Shown piece after piece: positions 43,824 to 53,600 of a DNA stretch of 64,000 bases. The notes under the pieces are model-generated. The model was not told the origin of the DNA. It worked only from the letters and a program-made list of their open reading frames with translations, and searched no databases. The DNA is from an uncultured Eubacteriales bacterium (GTDB lineage: Bacteria; Bacillota; Clostridia; Christensenellales; Borkfalkiaceae). The stretch is from positions 1-64,000 of the forward strand of contig CAJLRM010000008.1 in NCBI GenBank assembly GCA_905209085.1, given 5' to 3'. Position numbers and translations under genes: made by a program. Positions within the stretch are counted from its first letter, which is position 1, and every line of letters starts with the position of its first letter.

Positions 43824-45761
43824 ATGAAAAGTAAAAATGCGACGGTTTGGCATAAAATTTTTTTGATACTCGCAGATGTGCTGTCTGTCGTCGTTGCGAT
43901 TCTGTTCGCGTATCTCATTACGGTGGAGGACAGGGGATTCAGCGCGGGGCTTCTCGGATGGACGCTCGGCAATATCGTCTGTACGATCGCTCTGTTCGGA
44001 TTCTTCGGAATGTACGCGGTCGTGTTCTCTTCCGTGGGGATCATCGACGCGCTTAAACTCAGTCTTGCCGTCGTCTGTACGACGGCGCTGAACCTGATTT
44101 TCGCGGTCTTGACGCAGAAGGCGTATATCAATATCGGCACGGCGCTCGTTTACGGCGCGTTGCTCTTTTATGTCGCCGTCATGGTACGTTTTTCCAAACG
44201 CATCGTCGTCGTGATGAAATATTATCTGTCGGGCGGACATTCGCAGAAAAAACGAGTGATGATCGTCGGCGGCGGAAGCGCGGGACTCACCCTCATCAAG
44301 GAGATGCTCACGTCGGATAAAATCGCTTTGAAGCCCGTATGTATCGCGGACGACGATCCGACAAAGCTCGGAAAATCCATCAGCGGCGTCAAGGTCGCGG
44401 GGACGACGCACGACGTAAAAAAATTGGCGGAAGAGTACGGCGTTCAGGAAATATTCGTGACGATGCCCGCCGCCAATAAAAAGCTCCAAAGCGAAGTGAT
44501 CAATCGCTGTAAAGACTGCAAATGCCCCGTCAAGGTGCTGCCCGGCATCTATCAGTTAGCGGACGGACAGGTGACCGTTTCCAATCTCCGCAAAGTGGAG
44601 ATACAGGATCTGCTCGGCAGGGAACAGGTGAACGTCAATATCGAGGAGATCATAGGCTACATCGAGGATAAAACCGTCCTCGTCACGGGAGGCGGCGGAT
44701 CTATCGGCAGCGAGCTTTGTCGGCAGATAGCGACGCATCATCCCGCGCAGCTCATTATTCTCGACATCTATGAGAACAACGCCTACGACATCGAGCAGGA
44801 GTTGAAGCGGAATCATCCCGAACTCAATCTGCTCGTGCTCATCGCCAGCGTCCGCGACGTGGGAAAAATGCGCGATGTGTTCGGAAAATACCGCCCGCAG
44901 ATCGTATTCCATGCCGCCGCGCACAAACACGTGCCCCTTATGGAAACGAGCCCCAACGAAGCCGTGAAAAACAACATCTTCGGCACGCTCAACGTGGCGC
45001 GCTGCGCCGACCAGTTCGGCGTGGAAACGTTCGTGCAGATCTCGACGGACAAAGCGGTCAATCCCACCAATATCATGGGCGCGACCAAGCGCATCTGCGA
45101 GATGATCATTCAGACGATAGGCTGCCACAGCAAAAACACAAAATTCGTGGCGGTGCGATTCGGAAACGTACTCGGCTCCAACGGCTCGGTGATCCCGCTT
45201 TTCAAAAAGCAGATTGCGGACGGCGGACCCGTCACGGTCACGCACAAGGATATCATCCGCTATTTCATGACCATTCCCGAGGCGGTTTCCCTCGTCCTTC
45301 AAGCGGGCGCTTACGCCAAGGGCGGGCAGATATTCGTCCTCGACATGGGCGAACCCGTGAAGATATACGATCTCGCCTATAACCTCATCAAGCTTTCGGG
45401 GCTGGAACCCAACGTAGATATCGATATCGTCTGTACGGGGCTGCGTCCTGGCGAGAAGCTGTATGAGGAAAGATTGATGAAGGAAGAGGGGCTGCAAAAG
45501 ACGCCGAACGGCCTGATCAATATCGCAAAGCCCATTCAGCTGGACGAGGATCTCCTTTGGAATACGCTCGATAAGCTGTATGCGGAAGCGTACAGCGAAA
45601 CGGACAGCATGAAGGAATCGGTAAAAAAATTAGTCCCGACTTATACGATAGAAAAGCGGGACTGCATGATGAAATCTTTTTTGCAGGCGGAATTGTGCAA
45701 CGCGAGCGCCGACTGCGGAAGAACGGAAAAAATATTGATGAATAAGGTTGAAGGACTATGA
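43824..45761 (+). CDS. Membrane UDP-GlcNAc 4,6-dehydratase, PglF/CapD/EpsC type
   Basis: This 645-residue protein has four N-terminal membrane helices (about 10-125), a Rossmann CoA-binding-like domain (KKRVMIVGGGSAG, about 140) and an extended short-chain dehydrogenase domain from about 285 (VLVTGGGGSIGSEL). The catalytic set is STDKAVNPTNIMGATK: Thr-Asp-Lys plus Met in place of the usual Tyr and the conserved Lys, as in PglF. The reaction turns UDP-GlcNAc into the 4-keto-6-deoxy sugar used for diaminobacillosamine or similar envelope sugars. The ATG at 43824 follows AAAGAGG. Odd: about 40 residues with three Cys extend past the usual VPTY ending. Confidence 0.92.
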   Translation: MKSKNATVWHKIFLILADVLSVVVAILFAYLITVEDRGFSAGLLGWTLGNIVCTIALFGFFGMYAVVFSSVGIIDALKLSLAVVCTTALNLIFAVLTQKAYINIGTALVYGALLFYVAVMVRFSKRIVVVMKYYLSGGHSQKKRVMIVGGGSAGLTLIKEMLTSDKIALKPVCIADDDPTKLGKSISGVKVAGTTHDVKKLAEEYGVQEIFVTMPAANKKLQSEVINRCKDCKCPVKVLPGIYQLADGQVTVSNLRKVEIQDLLGREQVNVNIEEIIGYIEDKTVLVTGGGGSIGSELCRQIATHHPAQLIILDIYENNAYDIEQELKRNHPELNLLVLIASVRDVGKMRDVFGKYRPQIVFHAAAHKHVPLMETSPNEAVKNNIFGTLNVARCADQFGVETFVQISTDKAVNPTNIMGATKRICEMIIQTIGCHSKNTKFVAVRFGNVLGSNGSVIPLFKKQIADGGPVTVTHKDIIRYFMTIPEAVSLVLQAGAYAKGGQIFVLDMGEPVKIYDLAYNLIKLSGLEPNVDIDIVCTGLRPGEKLYEERLMKEEGLQKTPNGLINIAKPIQLDEDLLWNTLDKLYAEAYSETDSMKESVKKLVPTYTIEKRDCMMKSFLQAELCNASADCGRTEKILMNKVEGL

Positions 45762-46864
45762 TGGCAGGGGACGAGCAGATTCGGGAAATCTGTAAAATTT
45801 TTCAGATCGGCGGCGAATACCGTTCGTACGAGCCGATCACGTACGGACATATCAACACCACATATAAAGTGTTCTTTTTCCGCGGCGGAGAAATCAAGGA
45901 CTACATTCTTCAACGGGTGAACACTTACGTTTTCAAAAATCCCGTGGAAGTGATGGAAAATATCATTTCCGTCACGGGCCATATCCGCAAAAAGATCAAG
46001 GCGACGGGCGTGAGCGCAAAGCGCGGCGTTCTGCACTATCAACAGACGGCGGAGGGGAAATATTATACCTTGTCGGAAGACGGCGGCTTTTGGCGCTGCT
46101 GCCGTTACATAGACGACTCCGTCACTTTTTTGACCGCAGAAAACGCAAAAATAATGGAGGAATCGGGCAGGGCGTTCGGCGAATTTCAGCAATATCTTGC
46201 CGATTATCCCGTGGAAAACCTGCATATTCCCATTCCGCATTTTCACAACACGGTGATGCGTTACGATACTTTCCGCCGCGCTGTCGGAAAAAATTTAAGC
46301 GGCCGGGCGCGGGAAGTGCAGTCGGAAATCGGGCGCTATTTGGAGCTGGAAGAAACCGCGACGGAGGTCTATAAAATGCAGCGTCGCGGCGAACTGCCGC
46401 TGCGGGTAACGCATAACGATACCAAATGCAGCAACATATTGTTCGATAAAGATTCCTTCGAACATCTTTCCGTCATCGACCTCGATACCGTCATGCCGGG
46501 ATTGGTGGCGTTCGACTTCGGCGATGCCATCAGATCGGGGGCGAACACGGGCGCAGAGGACGAAAGGGACATAAAAAAAGTCGCTCTCGATATGGGGAAA
46601 TACGAGGCGTTCACAAAGGGCTTTATCGGCGCCGTAGGCGCGTCGCTTACGGAGAATGAGAAGAGCACGATGGCGCTGGGCGCGGTTTCCATGACGGTGG
46701 AATGCGGGATGCGTTTTCTCACCGATTATCTCGACGGGGATAAATATTTCAAGATCCATTATCCCGATCAGAATCTCGTGCGGGCGAGATGCCATCTGGC
46801 TCTCGCCGCAGATATGCTGAAACGGTTGAACGAGATGAAATCCGTCGTCAAAAGATATAGCTGA
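45758..46864 (+). CDS. NahK-like sugar kinase, APH fold, second copy
   Basis: This 368-residue paralogue of the kinase at 19472 has the same catalytic loop (VTHNDTKCSNILFD), metal segment (VIDLDTVMPGLVAFDFGDAIRSG) and C-terminal signature (VECGMRFLTDYLDGD). Its start overlaps the dehydratase stop by four bases (ATGA), so translation is coupled. Phosphorylation of N-acetylhexosamine at C1 would supply GlcNAc-1-phosphate or GalNAc-1-phosphate close to GlmM, GlmS and the UDP-GlcNAc dehydratase. Why the window needs two such kinases is unclear; different substrates are likely. Confidence 0.85.
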   Translation: MMAGDEQIREICKIFQIGGEYRSYEPITYGHINTTYKVFFFRGGEIKDYILQRVNTYVFKNPVEVMENIISVTGHIRKKIKATGVSAKRGVLHYQQTAEGKYYTLSEDGGFWRCCRYIDDSVTFLTAENAKIMEESGRAFGEFQQYLADYPVENLHIPIPHFHNTVMRYDTFRRAVGKNLSGRAREVQSEIGRYLELEETATEVYKMQRRGELPLRVTHNDTKCSNILFDKDSFEHLSVIDLDTVMPGLVAFDFGDAIRSGANTGAEDERDIKKVALDMGKYEAFTKGFIGAVGASLTENEKSTMALGAVSMTVECGMRFLTDYLDGDKYFKIHYPDQNLVRARCHLALAADMLKRLNEMKSVVKRYS

Positions 46865-46871
46865 ATTTCAA

Positions 46872-46904
46872 GACCGTGCCGTTAAAACGGCGCGGTCAAT
46901 TTTT
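46872..46904 (+). terminator. Intrinsic terminator of the glmM-glmS-kinase cluster
   Basis: GACCGTGCCGTT and AACGGCGCGGTC form a 12-base stem with one wobble, followed by AATTTTTATT. It lies ten bases after the kinase stop and overlaps the last codons of the small minus-strand gene. Confidence 0.9.
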
Positions 46905-46985
46905 ATTGATTTTGAAGAGCGCCATACAAATGACGCCCATATTTCCGCCGAGTACAAAACCGATCAATATTCCAAGCCAAAGCAT
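46896..46985 (-). CDS. 29-residue single-span membrane peptide, DUF3789-like
   Basis: This tiny gene encodes one hydrophobic helix (MLWLGILIGFVLGGNMGVIC) followed by a short tail MALFKINKN. It is supported by an excellent GGGAGGA ribosome site seven bases before its ATG. Size and pattern match the DUF3789 family of about 30-residue membrane peptides seen in clostridial genomes, whose function is unknown. Longer in-frame extensions upstream exist but are rejected because they lack a ribosome site. It is convergent with the kinase gene and its 3' end overlaps that gene's terminator. Confidence 0.7.
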   Translation of the reverse strand: MLWLGILIGFVLGGNMGVICMALFKINKN

Positions 46986-47529
46986 AAAAAATCCTCCCGA
47001 GTCTTTTTTCTCTCTATTATGAACGTTTTTTCGAAAGGTTATGCGGGTACGCGATAATGTTATTATATGATTCGGCGGGGAAAAGCGGAACATCGCAAAG
47101 CCTTCCTGAAACGGCGCGATGTTAAATATGAAAAAAATTTTCAAAACGAAAGTCAACGATCGCGCCTTCGAGCAAAACGACGAGCGCCGAACGTCGCTTT
47201 TCTCGAAAATTCGTTTTTCCCGAGGGCTTCGGGGGTGCCAAGGGGGAAGAAAAGGAAAAAAATTGCAAAAAAAGTCTTGCCGACAGCGAGTATGCTTTTT
47301 GAAAAAGGGTGCGGAGTTTGGAAGTAATTTTTATATTCTTTCGGAATATGGACAAAAATCGCGTCCGAAGAAAAGACTTTTCGGATAAAAAAATGGGGCT
47401 TGTTCGTTTTGGATGAAAAAATTTTTCAAAAAAGGGTTGACTTTTCATGAAAAATTACGTATAATTTAGTTGATACGAAAAAGGTCTGTTTCTCGTGAAT
47501 TCGGAAGGGGAAAAGGTAGGACGAAAAGA
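46986..47529. other. Intergenic region with promoter of the SGNH operon
   Basis: About 540 bases, rich in A/G runs and with a small CCCGA/TCGGG hairpin near 47219-47233. Open frames here are Lys/Arg/Phe-rich and lack ribosome sites. The only strong signal is the promoter at 47437-47465. Confidence 0.5.
47437..47465 (+). promoter_or_regulatory. Sigma-A promoter for SGNH-GNAT-RpiR genes
   Basis: TTGACT at 47437-47442 and TATAAT at 47460-47465 are separated by 17 bases, 65 bases before the start codon at 47530. Confidence 0.82.
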
Positions 47530-48561
47530 ATGGAAAAGGAAGTTGTCTGGATAGACGGTCGGGATCCGCGCCTGGGACTTTGCGGCTGCGCGGGCGGCGA
47601 GGCGTATTGCCGTTTTTCCGCCGAAGAACGGGAAGCGTTGAAGAAAGTCAATCCCGACGAGGCGTATTTATCCACGAATCCCGCGGGGGTGATGCTTCGC
47701 TTTTTCACCGATTCCTCCATCGTCGCGGTGCGGGGAAAAGTGGAGCGTCCGTCCGATATGACGCATATGCCCGCGTCGGGACAGAGCGGCTTTGATTTGT
47801 ACGTCCGCGATTCCCGCGTCGGCGGGTATGCCTTTCGCGGCAACGTGCGTCCTGCGGCGGGCAGCGTCGATTTCGAAGGGGAGTTTCCTTCTTTCGCGGA
47901 AAGCACGGGAAAAAGCTGCCTCTTATATCTCCCCCTCTATAACGGAGTGGAAAGGCTGGAAGTCGGTTTGCAGGCGGGCAGCGAGTGCGCGTCGGAAAAG
48001 TTCAAAGGGGGAAAGATCGCCGTTTACGGCACGTCCATCGCGCAAGGCGGCTGCGTGAGCCGCCCCGGAATGTTGTTTACGAGTATCCTTTCCCGCGCTC
48101 TCGAAAAAGAGGTCCTCAATTACGGCTTTTCTGGCTCGGCGTTTGCGGAAAGGGAAATCGCGGAGATAATCGCGAAAAGGGACGTAGCTCTTCTCGTCGT
48201 GGACGTGGAGGCGAACGCGGGGGTGGACGAGCGCATGGAGAACAATCTGCCCGCTTTTCTCGATTGCTATTTTGCCGTTCGTCCCGACGTTCCCGTAATT
48301 TTGGTTTCCCGCAACCCTTTTGCGATGGATTTGTACGACGAGGATCGCATCAAGCTCCATCTCTATTATCGGCGGTGGCTGCCCCGCCTTGCCGCCCGCT
48401 ATGCGCGCGCGGGGCGGAAGGTCGTGTTTGCAGACGGTTCTTCGTTTTTTCGCGGCAATTTCACCGAATATACCGTGGACGGGGTGCATCCCAACGATTA
48501 CGGCTCCGTGGCGCTCGCCGCGGCTTATTGCCGTCGTATCAAAAAGGTATTGGCTCTGTAA
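47530..48561 (+). CDS. SGNH/GDSL family hydrolase with N-terminal beta domain
   Basis: This 343-residue protein has an N-terminal beta-sandwich-like part (about 1-155) and a C-terminal SGNH hydrolase (about 160-340). Block I is YGTSIAQGGCVSRPG (nucleophile Ser), a VDVEANAG segment sits where the oxyanion Asn is expected, and block V is DGVHPND. No signal peptide is seen, so it acts in the cytoplasm, probably removing acyl groups from sugars. The ATG at 47530 is preferred over an upstream in-frame start at 47470 because the promoter -10 box lies at 47465. It resembles two-domain carbohydrate esterases of the acetylxylan esterase type. Confidence 0.86.
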   Translation: MEKEVVWIDGRDPRLGLCGCAGGEAYCRFSAEEREALKKVNPDEAYLSTNPAGVMLRFFTDSSIVAVRGKVERPSDMTHMPASGQSGFDLYVRDSRVGGYAFRGNVRPAAGSVDFEGEFPSFAESTGKSCLLYLPLYNGVERLEVGLQAGSECASEKFKGGKIAVYGTSIAQGGCVSRPGMLFTSILSRALEKEVLNYGFSGSAFAEREIAEIIAKRDVALLVVDVEANAGVDERMENNLPAFLDCYFAVRPDVPVILVSRNPFAMDLYDEDRIKLHLYYRRWLPRLAARYARAGRKVVFADGSSFFRGNFTEYTVDGVHPNDYGSVALAAAYCRRIKKVLAL

Positions 48562-48668
48562 CGTTTGCTTTTGCTGCAAAAACGGACTCTAAGGCAAACG
48601 TATAAAAGCGCGTGGGAGCCGAAAGAAAATCGCCGTCTGTAAATAAAGTAAAATCGAGAGGGAAGAAA

Positions 48669-49133
48669 ATGGCTGATCTATTGGTGAAATTATACGATTT
48701 CAAAATGCCCGAGGAAGCGTCCGCTCCGAAGGGGATACGCATTTTTCGTCCGATGACGCCGGACAGAAAGTTCGTGACGGACTTTGTCCGCGAGAATTTC
48801 GGCAGGCAATGGGCGAGCGAATGCGAAACGGCGTTTTTCGACTTTCCCGTGCGGATGTGGGTGGCGGCGGACGGAAAAGAAATCGTCGGCTTCGCCTGTT
48901 ACGAATGTACCTGCCGCGGCTTTTTCGGACCGACGGGCGTCGCGTCCGCCTATCGCGGAAAGGGAATCGGCAAGCTGTTGCTTTGGCACTGTCTCGAAGG
49001 CTTGAAAGAATTGGGCTATGCCTATGCCGTGATCGGCGGCGTAGAGAAAAAAAATTACGGCTTTTACTCTAAAACTTGCGGGGCGGCGCCCATCGAGGGA
49101 AGCGACGAGAGCATCTACAAAAATTTGCTTTGA
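48669..49133 (+). CDS. GNAT family N-acetyltransferase
   Basis: This 154-residue protein carries the GNAT acetyl-CoA-binding motif VASAYRGKGIGKLLLWHCLE at about residues 96-115 and a Tyr/Phe-rich C-terminal strand (KNYGFYSKTCG). The ATG at 48669 follows GAGAGGGA; an in-frame GTG at 48612 lacks a site. It lies 107 bases after the SGNH hydrolase and 43 before the RpiR regulator, likely in one transcript. The substrate amine is unknown; an amino sugar would suit the surroundings, but that is inference only. Confidence 0.88.
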   Translation: MADLLVKLYDFKMPEEASAPKGIRIFRPMTPDRKFVTDFVRENFGRQWASECETAFFDFPVRMWVAADGKEIVGFACYECTCRGFFGPTGVASAYRGKGIGKLLLWHCLEGLKELGYAYAVIGGVEKKNYGFYSKTCGAAPIEGSDESIYKNLL

Positions 49134-49176
49134 AGGGGAGCGGTATTTCCCCGCGGGAAAAAGGTGGATATAGGAT

Positions 49177-50004
49177 ATGAACGATTCGATTGAAAACAGA
49201 ATGGAACGAATCAAGAAGGGAAAGACGACCAAATCGCAGCGCAAGCTGATAGAATATCTCGAATCGGTGGATTACGAAAACATCATCTATCTTTCGATTA
49301 CGGAACTCGCCGAATATACCAAGGTGGCGGAGGCGACGATTCTACGTTTTTGCCGTTCGCTCGGCTTCAACGGCTATCAGGAATTTAAACTGAATATGGC
49401 GCAGGAGCTCAGCAACGCCCGTTTAAAACCCGGCGATTCGGAGTACATCCGCGATATTTCGGAAAATTATGTGGACGCCTTGGAGAAATGCCGCAAAAGC
49501 CTCTCTTCTTCCGCGGTGGACGAGGCGATCGAATGTATCCTTTCCGCCAAAACGGTCTGCTGTTTCGGCGCGGGCAACTCCTATGTGCCCGCATTGGAAC
49601 TGCACAACCGCCTGATGAAAATGGGGATCTATTCGCAGTGCGAAAGGGACGCCCACCTGCAAAACATACTCATCTCCTCCTGCGGCAGCGAGGACGTAAT
49701 GGTGCTGTTCAGCATTTCGGGCGGCACCAAAGACGTGGTGGACGCAGCCGCTTTGGCGCGCACCTGCGGCATGAGGATCATCGTGGTCACCAGTCACGAC
49801 AAATCGCCGCTGACCAGGTTTGCAGACGTTGTGCTTTCCTCCGTGCCCACCGAGTCCCCCACGGAAGCGGGCGCCATGGCAAGCAAAATCATCCAGCTTT
49901 TTCTCGTGGATATTCTCTGCACGGGCATTTATTTTAAGGATAAGAAAAAGTACGGGGACTGTATCGCCAAGAGCAACGCGGCGGTGGTGGGAAAACTTAT
50001 CTGA
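49177..50004 (+). CDS. RpiR/MurR family transcriptional regulator
   Basis: This 275-residue regulator has an N-terminal helix-turn-helix of the RpiR type (about 20-85, TELAEYTKVAEATILRFCRSL) and a C-terminal SIS domain (about 110-260) that binds a phosphosugar, with SISGGTKDVVDAAALA and TESPTEAGAMASKI. Members often control amino-sugar or MurNAc catabolism. It is transcribed with the SGNH and GNAT genes and ends at a terminator. It lies upstream of the second ABC operon, which has no regulator of its own in the window, so that operon or the amino-sugar genes could be its targets. Confidence 0.93.
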   Translation: MNDSIENRMERIKKGKTTKSQRKLIEYLESVDYENIIYLSITELAEYTKVAEATILRFCRSLGFNGYQEFKLNMAQELSNARLKPGDSEYIRDISENYVDALEKCRKSLSSSAVDEAIECILSAKTVCCFGAGNSYVPALELHNRLMKMGIYSQCERDAHLQNILISSCGSEDVMVLFSISGGTKDVVDAAALARTCGMRIIVVTSHDKSPLTRFADVVLSSVPTESPTEAGAMASKIIQLFLVDILCTGIYFKDKKKYGDCIAKSNAAVVGKLI

Positions 50005-50205
50005 AAAACGGGAAAAATCGTTTCGGAAAGACGCTGCGGAATTTGTCCCAAACGGTTTCCCTTTCAAAGCGATACGCACAAAAGGACCGCGGGCGATTCT
50101 TGTACGCCGCATGGGGGATCCCGATCCGCTTGTTTATACAGATGGGAAAAAAACTTTTCGAAAAGCGTCCGCGTTCTCCAAAACGAATGACCATAATCAA
50201 AAAAC

Positions 50206-50236
50206 GCGCTCTGTAAAAACAGGGCGCATTTTTTTT
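50206..50236 (+). terminator. Intrinsic terminator after RpiR gene
   Basis: GCGCTCTGT and ACAGGGCGC form a 9-base stem with an AAAA loop and one wobble, followed by eight T residues. It lies about 200 bases past the RpiR stop. Confidence 0.88.
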
Positions 50237-50536
50237 GCGCGGAAAATCAGGCGTTGACGCCGCCCGGCGGGAAAAAGGCGTTTGCTAAGAAAATAGGAGG
50301 CGCGTCGGGCGGGAGAAAGAAACGCGGCGCTCTTGCGGAACCTTTCTTCCTCCTTGAAAATAGGGATAAAAAATGAAAAAATAAATTTTGAGCTCTTTTG
50401 AAGGGGCTTGCGGTAAAAAATGAAATTCGCAAGGAGGAAAATAAAAATAATTTTCAAGATTTAAGGAGTTTAGACCTTAAAAAAAGCTAAAACATCAAAA
50501 AAAGAAATAAAAAAGAAAAAAAATTTCAAAAAAGTC

Positions 50537-50565
50537 TTGACAAATGGAAAAATAAGGGATATAAT
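50537..50565 (+). promoter_or_regulatory. Perfect consensus sigma-A promoter for the 1233-residue lipoprotein
   Basis: TTGACA at 50537-50542 and TATAAT at 50560-50565 are 17 bases apart. The leader is only about 50 bases and ends in a GAGGAGG ribosome site, so high expression is expected. Confidence 0.88.
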
Positions 50566-50619
50566 ACAACTATCTTAATTCAGGGGATCAAAAATCTCCG
50601 AGGAACGAGGAGGAAAAAA

Positions 50620-53600
50620 ATGAAGAAAAAGGTTGTTGTCTTTTTACTGTGTTCCGTCATGGCGCTCGGAACAGCGTCGGGGTTAGGTTCCTGTAAAGGG
50701 AATACGTCCGACAGCAGCACGGACGGTTCAAGCAGCTCGGGACAATCCAGCAGTTCAAACAGCACGCAGGATTCGAGCGGTACGAGCGATTCTTCGACGG
50801 GGGGGGGGCAAGTTGAGCAGCCTTTTGTCGAAGGAGGGAAAGTCTATAATCCCGTAACGGCAAAGGACTATAAAGCGGCCCGCACGGACGCGAGAGTCGC
50901 CGCTTATACCGCCTATACGCCCGAAGGGACGAAGATTGGGGATTATAAGGCTTTGGCAAACGCCATCAACGCCGCGATAGAAAATGACGCAGCGGGACAT
51001 TATGCAGACGAGAGTTATGAATTCGGCAGCTATGTCACCCAGAAAAACGGAACGAAAAAGATGTTCGTCAGCCGTCAGGGCTATCAGCAGGACGAGAATG
51101 GCAAGGTCATCAACGACGAATGTTTTTGGTACTATGAAAACGGCACTTCTTTGGACGCTTTCGACTGCTATAACGAAGTGGACACCGTAGCGAGTTTGAA
51201 GAACAGCAAATACATAGTCGCGCGCCAGCAAAGCGGGGAAAAGACGCATGATGAGGAAAATACGGGCGGCTTAAAAGCCACGCAGGGTTGGAACAGCTAT
51301 GGGGTTCTCGATAAAAAAGGCGAGTATTCCACGTCGTTGTCCGCGGCATATTACGAACTGTCCGCCACCTTGGACGCGGCGGTTATTGCCATGCCCCAAC
51401 GTTTCAGCGGCAATACGAAAATGACGTATACCATCGACTTGTCCGACGTCAAAATCACTCCTTCTTATACGACGGGAAACGAAAAGAGCGACGTTTACGC
51501 CTTTATGGGATATTATGCGTGGCAGGATTGGTATGTTCTCAATTTCGGTATCGCCTGCGACGTCACGACGGGCAATTGGTACGCCTACGAAGGTTCTTCG
51601 CGCGACGACAGCGCTTCGAACACCACCTATAATCTCGGCGACTGCATCATGACCTCTACGTGGAACGAGGCGGGTTATTTCGAACCCGACGCGGACGAAG
51701 TGGTGCTTTCGATAGAGAGTAAACTTCTCGAAGACGATATGGGCGAGTATCAGGTGGACGATTTCACGGCGGCCGTCAAAGACGGGGCGATCTATAAGAG
51801 AAGAATCACCGACGAGGACGTAAATACCTATTTCCCTACACAGCAACTGAATATGGAAAACAGCTATGTTTTCGTGGCGGGGCTTGATATAAAAAATGAG
51901 ATTTCCATGGGCGTTCGCACCGAAAACACCGACTATTTCAACGGCGCCAAATTTGAGAATTTTGCCGTTACGAAAGCGGAGGCATACGTTCCCACCGAGG
52001 AAGAATTATCCGACGTCGATTATTCGCCGAAGGGAATCGAGCCTGCTTACAGGGGCAAAACGTTCAATATGCTTCTCGGCGATCCGAACAGGAAAGATGA
52101 CGACCTGTGCATTATCGACTACAACATTCTCAATAATAACCTTTGTACTACTTTTCAGGTAAAAGACGGAAAAAATATTTACAATTTCAGTTATGACATG
52201 ACGGCGGCAGGCTCGCCCGAACTCGGTACGAAAGCGAAAGAATATCAGGACACCATCGATAACCTGAAAAACGCCACCGTGGAAAACGTGTCGGATTACG
52301 AGGACGACATCAATCTCGTGGCGACTTGGTACGGCGACGACGCAGACGGAACAAACAGCCAATTGCAACAGAAATTCCGTAATATTATGGATTTCGCTCC
52401 GTATATGACGGCGAAAGAAATTTTAGAGTCCGCGATGGATATCAGCGACGACGCGAAAGCCGTGGCGGAGGATTTCGGAACGCTCGGCAATCTCGCTTCC
52501 TACGCCTATAAAGGCTGGACGACGGACGGAACGGACGTCGCGGGGTACCTGTACAGCGAACTTGGCAAATTCAGGACGATCAGAGCCGCTTACGACGCTT
52601 TGGACGCTACGGATAAGGCAAAGATGGGCTATCATATGTCTTTGACCATATTCAACGCCTGGGTGGAGTTTGACGAAGACGTAAAGGCGTTTGAAACGAA
52701 CGCAGCCTATTCCGACGAAGGCATAAAAGCCTATCTGATCGGCACGGGCGAAGACGGCGGTAACACGCCGGGTGAAGAGATCCAGATGACTCCCGCAAAA
52801 GCGCTCGAAAAGATGGCGGAAATTCTCTTTACAGTCAAGTCCAAGGGACAGCTTCTCAATTGGGACAACAATTTCCAGAGCGCGGAATTCATTTATGTGG
52901 CTTGCGATTATCTCGACGGACTGGGCATCGAAATTCCTCAGATCTATGTGGATATGATCGGGGAAATGGGCGACGAAACCTTGCACGTGGACTACTACGC
53001 TTTGCAGGCGACCGTCAGACTCGGCTCCAAATGGATCAAGGCGGCGGAAGATCCGCTGCTCATAAAGCAGGAGATCGAAGAAGCGGATTTGGCAATCCTT
53101 AATAAGTATTTTGTTAACAGTTGGACGTATTCGGACGGCGGCATCGTATGGGGATTTGGCGGCAACGAATGGGTATTCGGAGGCAGATTGTCCAATCTCC
53201 TGCAATACAACAGCGAAGTTTCGGGCATCAACTTCATGGATTGCCTGAATAAGGTGATGGAAGTCCTCGTTTCGCAGGGCTATACGAAGGATACGCTCCC
53301 GTATCGCGTGACGGAAAGCGCCATCGAAGCGAAAACTGGCGAGAGCATGAATATCGAAGATCTCACGGCGGAGCAGAAAGCGTTTTACGACGCATGGTTG
53401 AATATCGGCAACATCGAGTCTTTCAGGATGAAGGGCTGGAAAGCCGGCGCCGACGTCACGGACACGACGGGGTATCTCGTCGACACGGCGGAAAAGATCG
53501 CAGACTTAAAGGCGCAGTGGGAAGGCTTCGAAACCGAGGAGCAGGATAAGATCGCGGCGTTCCTGATTAAAGATGCGGCTATCGTCACGGCGGAAATCGC

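Larger units (their letters stand above)
50005..50619. other. Intergenic region with terminator and strong promoter
   Basis: About 600 bases, AT- and purine-rich. It holds a terminator at 50206-50236 and a perfect promoter at 50537-50565. Short open frames between them have no ribosome sites. Confidence 0.6.

Noticed and set aside
42029..44140. Antisense open frame of 703 codons across glmS and the dehydratase
   Set aside because: Spans two certain genes on the other strand and lacks a ribosome site; composition is typical of antisense translation.
47067..47448. Several 86-108 codon frames on both strands before the SGNH promoter
   Set aside because: Lys/Arg/Phe-rich composition, no ribosome sites, and they run through the promoter region.
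48560..48601. ACGTTTGC/GCAAACGT hairpin after the SGNH hydrolase
   Set aside because: Stem is real and nested with TTTTGC/GCAAAA, but no T run follows and the GNAT gene continues downstream, so a terminator call is not supported.
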